DNA from: Thelonectria olida
Lineage: Eukaryota; Ascomycota; Sordariomycetes; Hypocreales; Nectriaceae
Direction: 5' to 3'
Assembly (NCBI GenBank): GCA_020736575.1
Contig: JAGPYM010000003.1
Coordinates: forward strand, 1,364,001-1,428,000
Length of the DNA stretch: 64,000 nucleotides
In this document: positions 1-13,017 of the stretch, one piece after another
Layout of the letters: each line of letters starts with the position of its first letter
Numbering within the stretch: position 1 is the first letter of the stretch
Program-made: the position numbers and the translations under genes
The notes under the pieces: model-generated
What the model saw: the letters and a program-made list of their open reading frames with translations, nothing else
Told to the model about the DNA's origin: nothing
The model's database searches: none

Positions 1-800
1 TAGACGGAGTTGATGAGTGAAGTCGTCGCTAAGTAGGAAGAGCCATCACAAATTGTACAATGAAAACACGACGAAACAGTAGGAAGACGGTTATCAAGGA
101 GGCAATTACGAGAACTTGTCGACTTATCCAGCGGAGATGCTCGTGACGCTGGGATGACTCAGCGACGATAGGAACGGCTAGATCCTGGTCCAAGCCAGGT
201 GGCGATCTCCGCGGCCCCAGGACCTTCCTCGTTGGTAAAGCTCCCTCACCGGCAGTCACCGTGGTGTCTTTTCCCACCAAAAGAGAGCGCGGCTCGCTGC
301 GGGCAAGTGCGGGCATTGGACGTTGGAGCAAGTCGCCGCCCACCGTTGTGGAAAGTGGGAGGAGCTCCCTGACGCTTTCCGCGGGGTCGTCCAGGCTAAC
401 CACAATTGGGCAGCAAGTAAACACCAATCCTTTCCATCAACCCCACCTCCCACCTCTGAGAAAAGTGTCGTCACTCAGCTCCGACAAGTTCAAGTTCAAT
501 CCACCACTATCGCGACTTCACCACAACGCAGTTGAGTGGCCCAAAAGCCGACCCGTCGCCCGGCCATTGGAAAACCCTGATGCTAGAGCCATCTGCCGCT
601 GTACGACTTCAATCTCGTATTATCTTCCCCCTTTCAAGCTTTCCTCCCGTCAAGGCCGCAACCACGTGAGAGTGAGGCAACTTTTTCGTTTCCTCCTACC
701 AATCTCCTTTACACCCATCATCGTCATCAAGCTTTCTCGACGCCAATTACACTCGCATCTAGTGACGCATAGTCGTGCCCATGTGCACAAACAAGTCATC
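1..800. other. left-edge non-coding stretch / WD40 gene leader
   Basis: No gene can be supported here. Plus-strand open frames run through but look like random frames. A minus-strand frame at 29-427 has one hydrophobic stretch near its end but no recognisable family and no splice-supported extension. The last few hundred bases are C/T-rich and probably the leader of the following WD40 gene. Confidence 0.5.
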
Positions 801-2499
801 ATGCATCCCTCGTGTGTCTTCAAATGTATCACTTCCCCCCTATCTCCCCCTCCAATTTCCTTTCTTTTTCCTCTCTTCTCTCACCTTGAACCTGCACATC
901 CAGATTGGCGCTAACAAGGCCTGCCTACAGCCTCACTGCACTGCAGCGCAAGTCCCAATGGCAGCTTCATCGCCACACTTTCTTCATCAAGCATCGTTAT
1001 TCGCTCAGTCCGATCGCTGCAGACGGTCCATTCTGTAAAACTTCCAGGGGACTTCTCGGGTCCAATCTCGACTCTCGCTTGGGCGCTTTCCTCCAAGCGA
1101 CTCCTCGTTGCAAACGCCGATCAAATCCATGTCTTCTCAGCCACCGACTCGTCATTCCATGCGACTATTCGAAACCCAGTCGGAGGCAGTGGGAAGTCAC
1201 TGCTTGTCAAGTTCGGAGCCCGCGATGCCGAGATCCTCATATATGCAGCCTTTGGGTTGAAACTCGTTATTTTCGACTTGTCTACTTCAAAGGCAGTCGA
1301 GATTAACAATCCCAAATTATACCTACCCGCGTCCATCTCTCGCGGACTTTCCTTCCAGCCACATACGCAACATCTCGCCCTACTAACGCGGGCTAGCGGC
1401 AGAGATGTCGTTAGCATTCACCATCCTGTCACTCGTCAGATACAGAGATCGTGGTACCCTGATACTGCCGATGCGCAGGGGTTGACATGGACCCCTGATG
1501 GAAACTGGCTACTCCTCTGGGAATCCCCGGCACATGGACATAAGCTTCTGTTGTACACCCCCGATGGGCAGTTCTTCCGTTCAATTGGCGCCGCCAACCT
1601 CGCGGGCGGCGATGATGCCGATTTGGAGCCAGGGATCAAGCTGTGTAGCTTGAGTCCCGATTCTGCTCTATGCGCCGTAGGTGACTACAGCAGGGGGGTG
1701 CAGATTCTTAACACACGCACATGGAGGACTGACTTAAGTCTTCTCCACCCTACCACTCTTATCCCGAAAGACACACTTCAGGTGAGATGAATTCTATCTT
1801 ATAGACCCCGCAGTTCCTAACGAATGCTTCAAGGTTTGGCAGGAACAGCTGGGCGCGCCGGTAGAGGGGCATGCAACTCGTACTTTCATTCGTGCAACCC
1901 AGATGGTCTCTCCCCCAAGTCGATTAGGCGATGGGAAGTCGGGCTGCTCCTCGTTCGCATTCGATGCCTCTTCGACCCTCATAGCAACGAAACTTGATGA
2001 TTCTCCCTCTACGTTATGGATCTGGGACGTTAGTGCAGGCGAGCTACGCGCTGTCCTTATGTTCCACTCCACCGTCAACTTTGACTGGCACCCCGCCATC
2101 CGCGAGCTCTTGTTGGTTACATGCCAAGACGAGAATCATCGAGGCGTATCATTTGTCTGGGATCCATTGACCAACGGACCTGAGCCTGTCCTGCTAGAAG
2201 CTCACCTCCCTGATGGCAAGCTTGTGGGGAAGACCCAATCCGTCTGGATTAATGGGGAAACCGAGTCGCCGGTATTGCTCATATCTGACGCACAACGTTA
2301 CTTGATGATGTCGTGTGCAGATGCAGCAGATCAATGCCCGACGCCATGGCACGAGCCGGGTGGAAATGATCGAGTACTTGGTTCTGCACGAGAGGCCTCC
2401 TCGTATGACCAGGGCATTGAAGATGCAGACGACCTGTCTGCCCTGTTGGTAGACGATACGTCGACCTTGGACGATACATTTTCGTTCAAGAATCCATGA
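801..2499 (+). CDS. WD40-repeat protein, WRAP73/Wdr8 family
   Basis: Three inferred exons: 801-825, 931-1781 and 1834-2499, giving 513 aa (human WRAP73 is about 460). The 25-nt first exon supplies the family's short N-terminal signature ending in FKSS before the first WD blade. Intron 1 has a CTAAC branch site at 911-915, and intron 2 has a CTAAC before its acceptor. WD-like blades include DQIHVFSATDSSF, GLTWTPDGNWLLLWES and STLWIWDVSAGEL, and the FAFDASSTLIATKLDD blade matches the FSPDSYFLATRNDN position of the family. In fission yeast Wdr8 anchors microtubule minus ends at the spindle pole body with Msd1, and in animals WRAP73 acts at centrosomes; a pole-body role is inferred by homology. 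The tail after about residue 440 is acidic and Ser/Asp-rich. No in-frame ATG precedes the tiny exon in a better context, so the start rests on the family match. Confidence 0.85.
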
Positions 2500-3832
2500 G
2501 AGCCGATTGGCCTGAGAGCAGGCATGGCCTCCCCCTCAAGATTCGAAAGCTAACTCATCTCCACTTGTCCTGCTCAACCAAGTGCATCAAGTGGTGGAGA
2601 TGCCCCAGCATGTGCCGGCCGCAAACATGATAACTGGCTCGGCTCGGATGGGTTACCATGCCGAGTGCTGACCCATGTTTAGTGGACTTGCCTGGTCGCT
2701 GGGGCCATGTTACACAGCACAAGTGTTGCGGCGTTTTGATGACTGGGCGTTAGGCATGACCGCATCACAAGCCTAGTATAAGAAGGTCTTGTTTTCTCTT
2801 GTCTCTTTTCGCCATTCTTCTGTCCCGAGGACCTCCAAGCACTTCCAATCAGAATCGAGACAGTCTGGTATGGACTAGCAGGACCGGATGCAACGTCGAA
2901 CATCCAAATGTGACAACCAAGCGACTTCGAACATCGAAATTACTCTCAAGCCTCACCAAGGAAAAAGCAACCGCCTCCGGTGCCACTAAATCGACACGAT
3001 AGCCAAAACGATACCCATCGTGACGGAGTTCGCTTGGGCATGATGTCTATGCCTGTCCATCTACTGGTGGGGGAGCGTTGGTCACAATGTGACTAGTCAC
3101 ACGCAGGGCTTGACAAACTTGGCGTTCTGCAGATCACCAGGAAAGTCTAGGTCCAGGGCATTACTTCGTGGCTTGGACACGATCTATTTGCTGGACTTGG
3201 AGGCAAGCCGATTGACCTTGACATAGCTCTTGTGCTCGCACCGGGATTGCTCCCGGACCAACAGCAACGATCTCAACGTCTCGCGCCCCCACAGGTTGAG
3301 GCTGAGAATCGCGAATCGATAGTGGGAGGATGCGGAACATGGGGTACAGCCAATCACCACGGCAGCTGCTCATTATCGATGCGGTTGAGTCAGTCGTCGA
3401 CTGTCACTGTCAGTCTTGAGAGGAACAAGGACCAACAATACCGGCTTGGCAAGAAGAGCTAATTCCATCAACATGCATCCCTTCATTCAGGTGGGTCAGG
3501 GACTGGGATTGAATGCACTTGATTCTAGAGAGAGTAAAGGATGGCTGGCGCTTGCGACGCCTCGCAGGCTGGCAACCCATTGCCCACTGTTTCGTCAGCC
3601 TGGAGGGAATCACTTAGTAAACAGCACCAATGCGCACCACGGATAACCATTGATCATCGCCCTTCGTCGGTTATATATTCTTGTTCGCGTCTTCTGTGTC
3701 AGTTCCTCTCCTGGGTTTCTGTCCAACACTCTACCGTGTGACACGGCTACATCGACTTCTCTCAACACCGGTACTAGCGTACACAAGATTTTAGTTCTCA
3801 TCTACCTCCGGCTTCAGCCCTCTCGTGAAGCC
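2500..3832. other. intergenic region between WD40 and RRM genes
   Basis: No coding signal. Frames on both strands are short and unrelated to known families. It probably holds the terminator of the WD40 gene and the promoter and leader of the RRM gene. C/T-rich segments appear near 3700-3830. Confidence 0.6.
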
Positions 3833-5395
3833 ATGTCTGCAGAGTCCTCAATCATGACTACGGTCGCTCCTGGCGATGAGACAGGCCTTTACCACATCAC
3901 CCTCTGCAATGTTTGTTTCAATCGCCTATCATCAATGGTGGAAACAGTGTATCTAATTCCGACTTGCAGCTACCCTTTGGGACTTCCTGGTCTTCATTGA
4001 AAGACTGGATTTGCACCGCATGCGAAGTCGACCACATTGAGGTGTTCCCCCAGAGCACATCTGCATGGGTCCGCGTCAAAGGCAAGGAGAACTTCACTAG
4101 GGCATGGGGTAGGTCACCTTGCAACTCTTTCTTTGCCAATGGCAAAAGCTTACAAGGGGTCAGGGCTGCTCGAGAGAGGCATCTTTCAAGGGCGACGGAT
4201 CATCGCCTCGGACAAAAATAAGTCGGAGTCGATTAAAATAAAAGACCCTGTCTATCCTCACCAGGTTAGCTATTCCCAAGCTCCAGGCTACTCTTCCACA
4301 CCCTTGGCTCCGTATGGATCGCCAACGTCTTGGGATCTGTCCTCGCAGTATTCAGCAATACCTAGCGGTTGGGTATGTACACCTAGAAATAGGCCATGTC
4401 CGAGATGTCTTATCTGACCGTATATCTTGGTTCTTTAGTCGTTTCCTGGCAACGATTACAATCACGCAAGTGCCGCGAACTACGCCAGCAGCCAGTCCTC
4501 TGCATCACAAGGCTACGGTTACGAACCATCCATTGCAAACACCGCCAAGCCTGCAACATATACCACTGCAGGCCCTGGAGAATACTATACTTTCGGTGAT
4601 TACGCCGGCGGAAGCACATTTGCGGACCAGTCAATGCGTAGAGCCCCTTACACTGCTAACGGCCAGACCAGCGAGATCCAGTATACTCTCCCGTACCGTG
4701 GTCAACCAGAGCCCATGTCTCGCAATAACGACTTTGAAGTATCTCGCCACGAAGACCGTCCCCTCGCAGAGACTGTGTATGGAGCTCCTGGGTCCAGTGA
4801 TGCGGTATATCTAGCCACAGAACAGAGGAAGGTTGTCATCTCGGGCTTCCCACAGGGTGGCAAGCTTGCAGATGTCAAGGCCTGGATTCGACGCACCGTT
4901 GGATCCGAAAACATTTCGTCGATTGATGTTCCCCTAAACGGCAACGCCACCTATCTCCGAGGCCATGCCTTCATCATCTTCCAAACGGTCGAGGAAGCTA
5001 CCAACGCCGTTGAGATCTTCAACACGGCTAGATTCCTCAAACGTAAAATCAAGGCACGCTTGACAGTTGAGGGAGTCACTGCAGGTGAACGCCTCGTTGA
5101 ATCCTACCAACCCATACCCAACAAGGCTCGCCAAGCCGAGTCCACAGCAGCTCCACCGGAGCCTGTCACCGGGCCGTCACGCTCGACTGACGACCAGCTT
5201 CCTGGAGGCGAGTCTAGTCACCAGTCGAAGCACTCGAAGCACTCGAAGTTGAAGGATAAGAAAGGATCCTCGGGCAAAAAGGTCGACAAGAAGCCCCCAT
5301 CGTCTAAGAAGCGATCTTCTGACAAGAAGCCCGACAACGATTCAGCGCCACCTCTCATCGCTGACGGGTCTTCCCGTAAGCGAGACAAGGCATAA
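3833..5395 (+). CDS. two-RRM RNA-binding protein with Lys/Ser-rich tail
   Basis: Exons 3833-3910, 3970-4108, 4164-4372 and 4439-5395 join into 460 aa. Introns are 59, 55, 54+12 and similar in length, with standard AG acceptors; the first donor is GTTTGT, which is weak but keeps the frame. RRM1 (about residues 20-100) has an RNP2-like YHITLCNLPFG and an RNP1-position GWVRVKG-type strand seen here as AWVRVKG. A Tyr/Gly/Ser/Gln-rich linker (about 110-265) looks disordered. RRM2 (about 272-358) has KVVISGFP and GHAFIIF, the canonical RNP2 and RNP1 strands. The last 65 residues are rich in Lys, Ser and Asp with repeated SKHSK and KKPPSSKK blocks, a likely nuclear or RNA-binding tail. The target RNA is unknown. 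I recognise the domain layout from other filamentous fungi but not a named gene. Confidence 0.8.
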
Positions 5396-6796
5396 CTTCT
5401 CTTCCTAATTTGTGGTTTAACGCGTTTTGTTTATGGGTGTTTGAGAGGCAACGGTAATGGCTTGGGGGCATCAAGATGAAAAATAGTGACTGGACTGCCC
5501 TGGTTTCCCTTCACCAACATCAAGTCACTCATTCAAGGCAACGCGGTACCTCATCTTGATGGCGCAGAGGGTGCGTGGGCCTGTCAATCCCCACGTCTCA
5601 TCTGCGGACGAGGCTGGCCTTGCATCACTCGCTAAATTAGTATAGTAGGGATCTAGAGCAGGGGAGAAAAGCCTTTGGAGGGTCTAGTTTCCTCACTACA
5701 GGATGTGAAAACACTGGGTTTGACGCATTTCAGCCCAACTTTCTCCGGCAGTTTTCAAAGCATTAGATCTGACCTGTCCCACGAGGGATGCATCGTACTA
5801 CCATGCATACCCGTGTGACAATGATCCCTCTCTTCCGTCCAGACACACACAAACCCTGCTGGGGCAAACAAGCCGCACGGGCGGACCGGAGCGACCCTCA
5901 AAGCCCGCATCCTCCCTTACTGGCATTCGGATAGACAAGAGGCCGGGCGGTGGACATGCATGCAGCAGGCGAACATGTGCGGATAGGTATCCGTACGTTT
6001 GCGTATAAGTCAAGCCCCAGCCCGCCCATGTCAGCACAGGGAGTGGCCATATCCCTGCCGCATGCATGAGGAACCCACACTGGACTAACTTGATGGGGTG
6101 CTGTAGCAAAAGAAAGAGCCGGGGGGGGGAAGAAAAGAAAATGGTTGTTTGCTCCTGTGTGACATAGAACGATACGAGTTCAAGGCGAGAGAGTCGAGAG
6201 AGACCCCCTCCCTAGTGATATTAGTGCGAGGGCAAATTCGGTGTGTACCAGCATGTTCGGCAGTTCCCGCGGGCATTTTTTTCTTCTTGTGTCTTGAAGA
6301 GTGTGTGGGAGAAGCATCGTGGCGGATCCCCGAAGAGATACGGCAAAGCAAGGCAAGGAAAAGGCAAGGGTGGATCCAAAACGAGTTGTCTCCTCGATTG
6401 CTTTCATGTAAAGTATGCAGGAATCCGTCCCCTCAAGCCAACATGTGCTTCTTCTGCTTTCCGCATGTCTATCTCGACTGTTTGTGTGTATTCGTACGTA
6501 TAGATATATAAAAAAAGTCCCCTTTTATGATGAACTACCATCGGGGACCGGGGTTCCTGTCCTGTGCTTCCCCCGCCAACAACGGATTGCCCGTGTAACT
6601 CGAATGCCTCCCCGTGAGCTGGTGCCGCAGCTTCTCTTCTATCGTACCATCCCTGTAGTGCAGGCCATCTGTCCGCCCTCATGTTGGTCTTGGCACACTG
6701 CAGGTGTAAGACTGTGTGCGACCTGTCGAAAATATTCCTTGGTTTCCGCCTCTTGCGCCATCTCATGTCTAGACACCCAAACAAACGCATTGTCCT
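5396..6796. other. intergenic region, 3' flanks of convergent genes
   Basis: Lies between two convergent genes (RRM protein on plus, Laa1-like on minus). It contains a run of nine or more G near 6120-6130 and G/C-rich patches at 5840-5960. Open frames on both strands are short and repetitive, with no family match. Probably two 3' UTRs and spacer. Confidence 0.6.
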
Positions 6797-9700
6797 TCAT
6801 CCGCCAAAGTTCATCTTCAACTCGATGGTTGGCTGCCCAGATGTGTCCGATGCCGCCTTGTTTGCTCGTGACGTCGTTTGCTGCCCGGATCGAATCACCT
6901 CTTCGAGGAATGTCTTCTGGCTATCGCTCATGCCACCCACCACCGCCTTGAATGCCGCTTGGTCTACTGCTGCAAGCTCGAGTAGTCTCGCGCTCGTCTC
7001 CCCGTACACCTCGTCCCCATCTGCAGTCGCACGAGCCATCAGGGTTGGGATGACGAGCGCCATTGCCGTCGCAACCCGGCCCTTGTCGACGATGCCGACG
7101 TACTGACACAGGCCATGCGCAATGAGAGTCCTGGCGCTCTCAGGGTCTTCCGGATCGGTATTAGTGACGAAACTGATGAGGCGGGGGAACAGATAACGGG
7201 CGATGCTGAGATCCGCAGCCGTTGGCGACGGTTGCAGCAGCAGGGTTCTGATGCAGTTTGCAGCGATCTTGGCGGTCTGATTCCCGATATTAGTACTTTA
7301 TCAAATGATCAAGTCACTGGAACACATACCATCCGATCCGTAAGACAGTCGAGCAACTCCTCCAGGTAACGTGCAACAAGGGGCTCAGTAGCAGGTAGAT
7401 GGTTCTTCCCGCCAGTAAAGAGAATGGTCGTGGCCAGCAGACAATTCTTGACACATGCAAGCGACTGCGGTGCCTCGCGCTTCTGTGCATTGAGGTAGAT
7501 GGAGAGGAAGCGACGAAGGCATCCCTGGATTTGGATATCCGTGGCGGATAGGCCATCTTTGCTAGTATGCTTGCGTGAGTTAGACATGCTTGCGACAAAT
7601 CGCTTCAGCATGGGCAGTGACTGGGGCACAATCATGTCCTGGCACTCGGCAGTAGCCAAGGTAGTGGCGAAGATATGGATGATACACGCGTGGAGGTCTG
7701 TCTTGATGATGGACGGGAAGACTTCTGCCGCGTTGACGAGGGCATTTAGAGACGACCGGATCAAGAGGATGGCTTCTTCGTTGACTTGGTGCCGGGCCGG
7801 TTGGTTTCCTTCCGATAGGTTCGGGAGGATGCCGGCAATGACCAAGACGATGATGCGAGTCAGCTCAAACATTTGATCAATGTCATCGGAGAGATCGCCA
7901 TCCTCTTCATTGTGTCTCCTCGCAGAAGGATGCGAGGCGACCAAGACGCTGGCGATTTCCACAATGACGGCTTGGACATCAAGTCCCTCGGTGAGAACAA
8001 GGCGATCAAGGAGGTCCATAGTCTCGGAAAACACATCGGGCCTGTAAATAGCATGGCCGGAAACGCTTGGGTGGAGAATCTTCTTGAGAGCGGAGAGAAT
8101 TGCCAGCGTCTGCTCGTGTGTCGCCAGAGAGTCACTCTGCCCAGATCGAGTCGCAAGCGCTTCGAAGGCAAGGCCAAAGAGAACGAAGAAGAAGGCTACA
8201 GGCTCGTCCCGATAGTTGATGTTGTCGGACCCCTTGAGTTTGCCATTTGTTGAGGGTCCTTCCGACTCCTTGCCGTCCAAGGCATCAAACACAAACCCGC
8301 TGTCTTGCTCAATCAAGCTCGCGATGGCGTCGACCAGTTTCAGCCACGCGTCTTGGTAGAAGCGAAGCAAAGTTTCTCGGTTCAAAGCAGCGTAAATTGT
8401 ATCAAGGCTGCCCGACAGCGAGGGAGGCCCAAGGGTCATGGAGATGTCGGGCTCGAATCGAAGTCGCGCAAACTCTCGGAGTGACTCGAGCCAAAGTGGC
8501 GTCAGAGTACCGATGTGTGGTCGCAGCACGTCTAAGAGATACTTCTGCTCAGAGCTGGCAACTTGCAGTTCTGCCCAGGCTGAAAAGACGGAAATCTTGA
8601 CCATGACTTGAGCGTTGGAGCTCAGCCCCTTCAAGTCGCCGATGGCGGCATTCTCGCTATCCTTGGAGAAGTTCTCGAGTGCCGTGACGAGTGTCTTCAG
8701 GATACGGCCCATACGGTCGACGTCGGTGACGATGCCGATGGAAATGAAGCTTGCACAAACGTTGACCGCCTCGGAAGCAAGCTCGGGCGAAGAGTCTGCA
8801 GCAAAGGCTGGCGTGAGGGCCGAGCTGATCTGAGCTTGGTACTGCTCCAACAGCATGGCTTCCTCGAAATCCGGATCAGGCGTCTTCCCAAACATCTTAA
8901 GAACCGCACCAATGATCTTCAAACCCCATACCCGGAGCTCAAGGACGCTTGCTGTGGATGCGGAAAACGCCACTCGAACAACATCAGCCATCTTGTTCTG
9001 CAGATCGTTTTGAGCCTGAGAGTCTCCATTTGTAGCGACATCCTTGGCCACAAGGACAAACATGTCATTGACGCAACTCATGGCGAACGTCGTCACCTGC
9101 CATCGCAAGGGCTCGACTTCGGAGGTGGCTGCGTTTTCCTTTTCGTCACTGACAATGCCTGCAAATCCAGCAACTTCTTCATCTCGCAAGTCAGGAAGAC
9201 CACCGCTCTTGGATCTTGATCCAGTATCCTCAACCTTGGGCTGTGCTCTAGTCATCTTGAGCACCGCCTGGAAGCGTTGCAGCCACTGGTTGGTCTCGGA
9301 GAGACATGTTTGGTGCATCCAGTTGCGAATGATGTTCCGAATTCCATCGTGGCCCGGCGTCGTGTCTAACACAAGCCAAAGCTGCTCTTCAAATCCTTTC
9401 TCGGCTTCCCGCAGCACATCGTTCGGGTTTCTCTTCATCATATTGTGTAAACCGTCGACTGCCACATCGCGCAGAGTAGTTGATTCAGATGAGAGATACT
9501 TTTGCAGGACCTTCACGTAATCGGCAAAATGCATGTAACCAGGAGCATAGAGGGAAAGGTGTTCCAGGCATCCCAGGGCAGCCCTTTGTACTTGGACATC
9601 CTCCTCTTCTTGGAATTGTCCTACCAGGGTGAGGACCAGTTCCCTAGACTTCGTCGCATCCTGCAGATCGGGCCCCAGCACGTTGATGAGAGAATCGACG

Positions 9701-12700
9701 CAGCGAGCAACGGCGGCCGGGGTGGACAGCTCCATCTCAAGATTCATAGTGATGGCTGAGGATATTTCTGAGTTGTGAGTCTCAGAGAGATAAAGCTGAA
9801 CGAGCATGCCGAGAGTGCTAGGGACGTATCCCGCAAAACTCAAGCCTGCGGCATCCGATGCTAGTGACAGTGCCTCGAGGGCCCAGTAGTGAACAACCGG
9901 GTGAGGATCGTTGCAGAGAGACATGAGGATGCCAAGAATAGTTTTCAGGTGATAACCAGCCGCCATGCCGCCCACCTTGGTTTGGATCGAACCAAGGGCC
10001 ATGGCGCAGCCAGCTCTCGCACTAGGTTCACGGTTACCAACAATAGTGTCGACGAGATATTTGATTTCATTGTTCGTAAACCCATTCCCGTAAACGTTAC
10101 ACAGTCTAGCCACAGCGGCATAGCCGAGACTGCGCACATGCTGGTCAGGATCAAGGACAAAGTCGCGAACGATGTCTTGTAGCAATGCTTCGACGGCGGT
10201 GTTGGAAATATCGCCAGAAGGCGACTGAGTCTCCTTAACCGCAACCCGCATCGTCGCCAGAATGGCTGTTGCAAGATTGACATTGATGGCAGCCTTGCGG
10301 CCAGGATCTCGCTGTAGGACTCCGGCTGACGCAAAGGTTCGAACTTGCTCCAGAATGCTCTCCTGGACCTTGGCTGGGGTGAGAGGGAAGGCAAACGCGA
10401 ACAATTCAATCGCTGTGTTGATGACCTCGGTTGCAGGAGGATGAGGTGAGCTTGATGAGGTAGTTACATTCGAAATGTACAAGACTGATGCATCATGTTC
10501 CAGACTGCCACAAATGGGCGATTTGAGCACTTTGTTGATGGCATCCTCGGGGCTACCGTCCTCGGGCACCTCATCTATCGAGTTGGCCTGTTGTCCAGGC
10601 AGCTTCTTCACTTTAGACCCTGCAACAAGGCCTGTAATTCCGAAACCAGAGTTGTCTCCAACGTCCCAGATAGATTCAAAGGTAGCGGCAGCGTTTGCAA
10701 TGGAAGCACTCAAAGAATTTGGCGAGTAGTTCTCCGGGTCCGCAAAGAGCGAAATGGCCAGCGTCAAAAGGTTAGACTGCAGCAAGGCTTCGCTCCCTCC
10801 CGCGGGGCTAATGTTGACAAGTTTGACGTAACACTGCAGGACTCGGCGCTGAACCATCATGTCAAGATCATAAAGTTGAAGAGCAGGTGTGAGTCTCTGC
10901 GAGATATCGTCCGTCGTCTTTCTCGATGGGAGCGTCTTCAAGAAAGCAGTAGTACTCTGAAGCATGGTCGCAATTCTTTTAGACACATCAACCGTAAGCA
11001 GTCGACTATTGAACTCGAGGAATGCCAAGATCGATCCAAGAGCACACTCCCTCACATGGGTCAAGAAAGAAGATTCTAGGAAACTCCTGGCAGATGTGTT
11101 GTCCTTGGCCAATGGTTTGGGAAGTGCATTCTTCCACAAGAGAAGCAACTGTGATAGATGAATCTTAACAAAGTTGGGGCCGAGAGACATGAGACCGCCA
11201 ATAAGTGTCCACGCTACTTGAATCTGGGTAGCGGACACGCGAAGTTCAGACTGGCCGCTGGACTTGAGAAGGTTCGTTGCCATCGTCAACACTCGGCTGT
11301 TGATGTCGACTGATCCATGGAGAGGCCGAGACGGACTCGCGCTTAGTGTCGCTGCCAGTCCATTTGCAAAACCGATGCATCTCCTTGGGGAGTTGCGACC
11401 GCTGCCCAGCTGAGAAAGCTCACGGTTAAGACTGTTCATGCAGACAGAAAGACATGGCAGAAGTTGCTGTGGGCATGCAAGGACGAAGGTCTTCATGCAG
11501 TGAGATGCAAAGACCTGGACAGTGTAGCTTGGGTGCTGCAGAACTTGCAGCAAGCCGTCCCGGCAAGCATCCGCGAAGCTATTCGCCGCCGAGCCAAGCG
11601 ATTCGATGAGCGATGCCACAGCGCTCAGCGTGGTGACCAACGTCTGCTTCGATGGCTCAGGCCGCTCAGTCAAGGCCTGGGGGTAGTTTTTCAGGATGTT
11701 GTTAATGAGGCTCTTGGCAGCCTTGACCTGCCCCGACTCGCCCAGGATCTTTCGTCCCACAACGTCTTGAATGACGGTATCTATGATCTTTCGTGAGATT
11801 AATAGGCGATATCGGTTGTTGGTGATGGTCGATTGCCCCAACACATCCGCTGTGAGGCTTTCCACAATAGTGAGGTAGTTCGTTTCGATGAGCTTTTCTC
11901 CTAGCCGACGGAAGAGCTTGCCATAACAGATACCCAGAGCTGTCCGTGCCTTGTTGGAGGTTGAAGGTTTCACATAGTGGGCAGCCAATAGCTTGAGCAT
12001 ATCTGCTAGCGAAAGTGTAAGAACCTGGCTTCGTTTGCCCGATGGCGCGGGACTTGACGGCCTTGAAGGAATCTCATCGTCATCCCCTGTGATGGCAGGA
12101 TGCGTCGACACCCGCTTGAGTGCCTTTGACTTGGGCTTCTTCTTCGCCGGCGAGGTCTCACTCGCACCAACCTCCGAGTGGCCTTGCACAAGAGCCTCAG
12201 CAAAGCACTCGGCAGCGGCTTGGCGAACTTGCACCGATGACGAGTCAAAAGTCTTGAACATGGCCGTCTCAAGCTTGTCAAAATCAGACGAATTGATAAA
12301 GTAAGACGTGTGCTTCACCAATATGCTGAGACATCGACATGCCGACGCAGCAACGAGCGATCCCTTGTCGGAAGATGCGTAGTTGCGCGCCTGCTTCCAA
12401 ACATCCCGCGCAATCACTTCGTCCATGCTCCCCTCGACCATCTTCACAATCTTGCCCAGTGAGGCCAAAATGGCAGCACGAAGCCCCGCATGGTTTGATG
12501 AAGCTTTCAAAAGCTTAAGCAAAGTCGTGCACGCCAACTGATGCAGTCCAATTGCACTGTCGCCAGCCGCAGCAAACACATCGCCCAAGCAACTGACCGC
12601 CGCATGCTTGGTCCGAATCTCGGCGTCGGTCTTCGACTTTCCTCCCGAGATGATGGCAATCAAGTCGTTGATAGTCTCGAATAGCAACTTCCTGTCCCCC

Positions 12701-13017
12701 TTTCCGAAAATATGCGCCAGACATTTTCCCAGGTTATTCCTTATGACTCGAGACGGTTGCGGAGAGGACAGGTTGATGATCTGGAAGATCTCCTTTTTGA
12801 GATAGAACTGCTGCGCGGTGCAATCGTCGGCATCGAGGGAGAGAACATGTTTGCTGAGCCCCGACACAAAGGTGAGCAAGAAGAGGTCCTGTTGTTCGGC
12901 CGGTAAGGACTGGAGCTTCTGAAGGTCGAGCTCAGGGTTCGCCGTCGCAGAGTTGGGGGGGGGCTGTGCCGCCTCGCTGGACCGGCTTGGAGCTTCGGGC
13001 TCCTGGGATGTTGACAT
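6797..13017 (-). CDS. giant HEAT-repeat protein, Laa1/HEATR5 family (AP-1 clathrin adaptor accessory)
   Basis: Two exons on the minus strand, 13017-7330 and 7276-6797, separated by a 53-nt intron (GTATGT donor, TCAG acceptor), give 2055 aa. Yeast Laa1 (about 2014) and human HEATR5B (about 2071) are the same size. The N-terminus carries the family's LPAEQQDLFLLTFVSGLSKH, followed by ISSPQPSRVIRNNLGKCLAH and a continuous array of HEAT-like helices, for example EIKYLVDTIVGNREPSARAG then HPVVHYWALEALSLA. Laa1 binds AP-1 and promotes clathrin-dependent traffic between trans-Golgi and endosomes; that role is inferred by homology. The C-terminal exon ends in TIELKMNFGG, reminiscent of a short adaptor-binding tail. 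The start is the first ATG and is followed by a Pro/Ser/Ala-rich leader of about 30 residues. A divergent TACO1 gene lies 384 bp away. Confidence 0.9.

Noticed and set aside
29..427. Minus-strand 132-codon frame with a hydrophobic stretch
   Set aside because: One possible membrane segment but no family similarity, no supporting splice sites, and it lies in the edge region upstream of the WD40 gene.
8608..9219. Plus-strand 203-codon frame antisense to the Laa1-like gene
   Set aside because: Shadow of a long coding exon on the other strand, with no independent evidence.
7332..13017. Further introns within the long Laa1-like exon
   Set aside because: The frame stays open for 1896 codons with HEAT-like sequence throughout, so no extra intron is needed.
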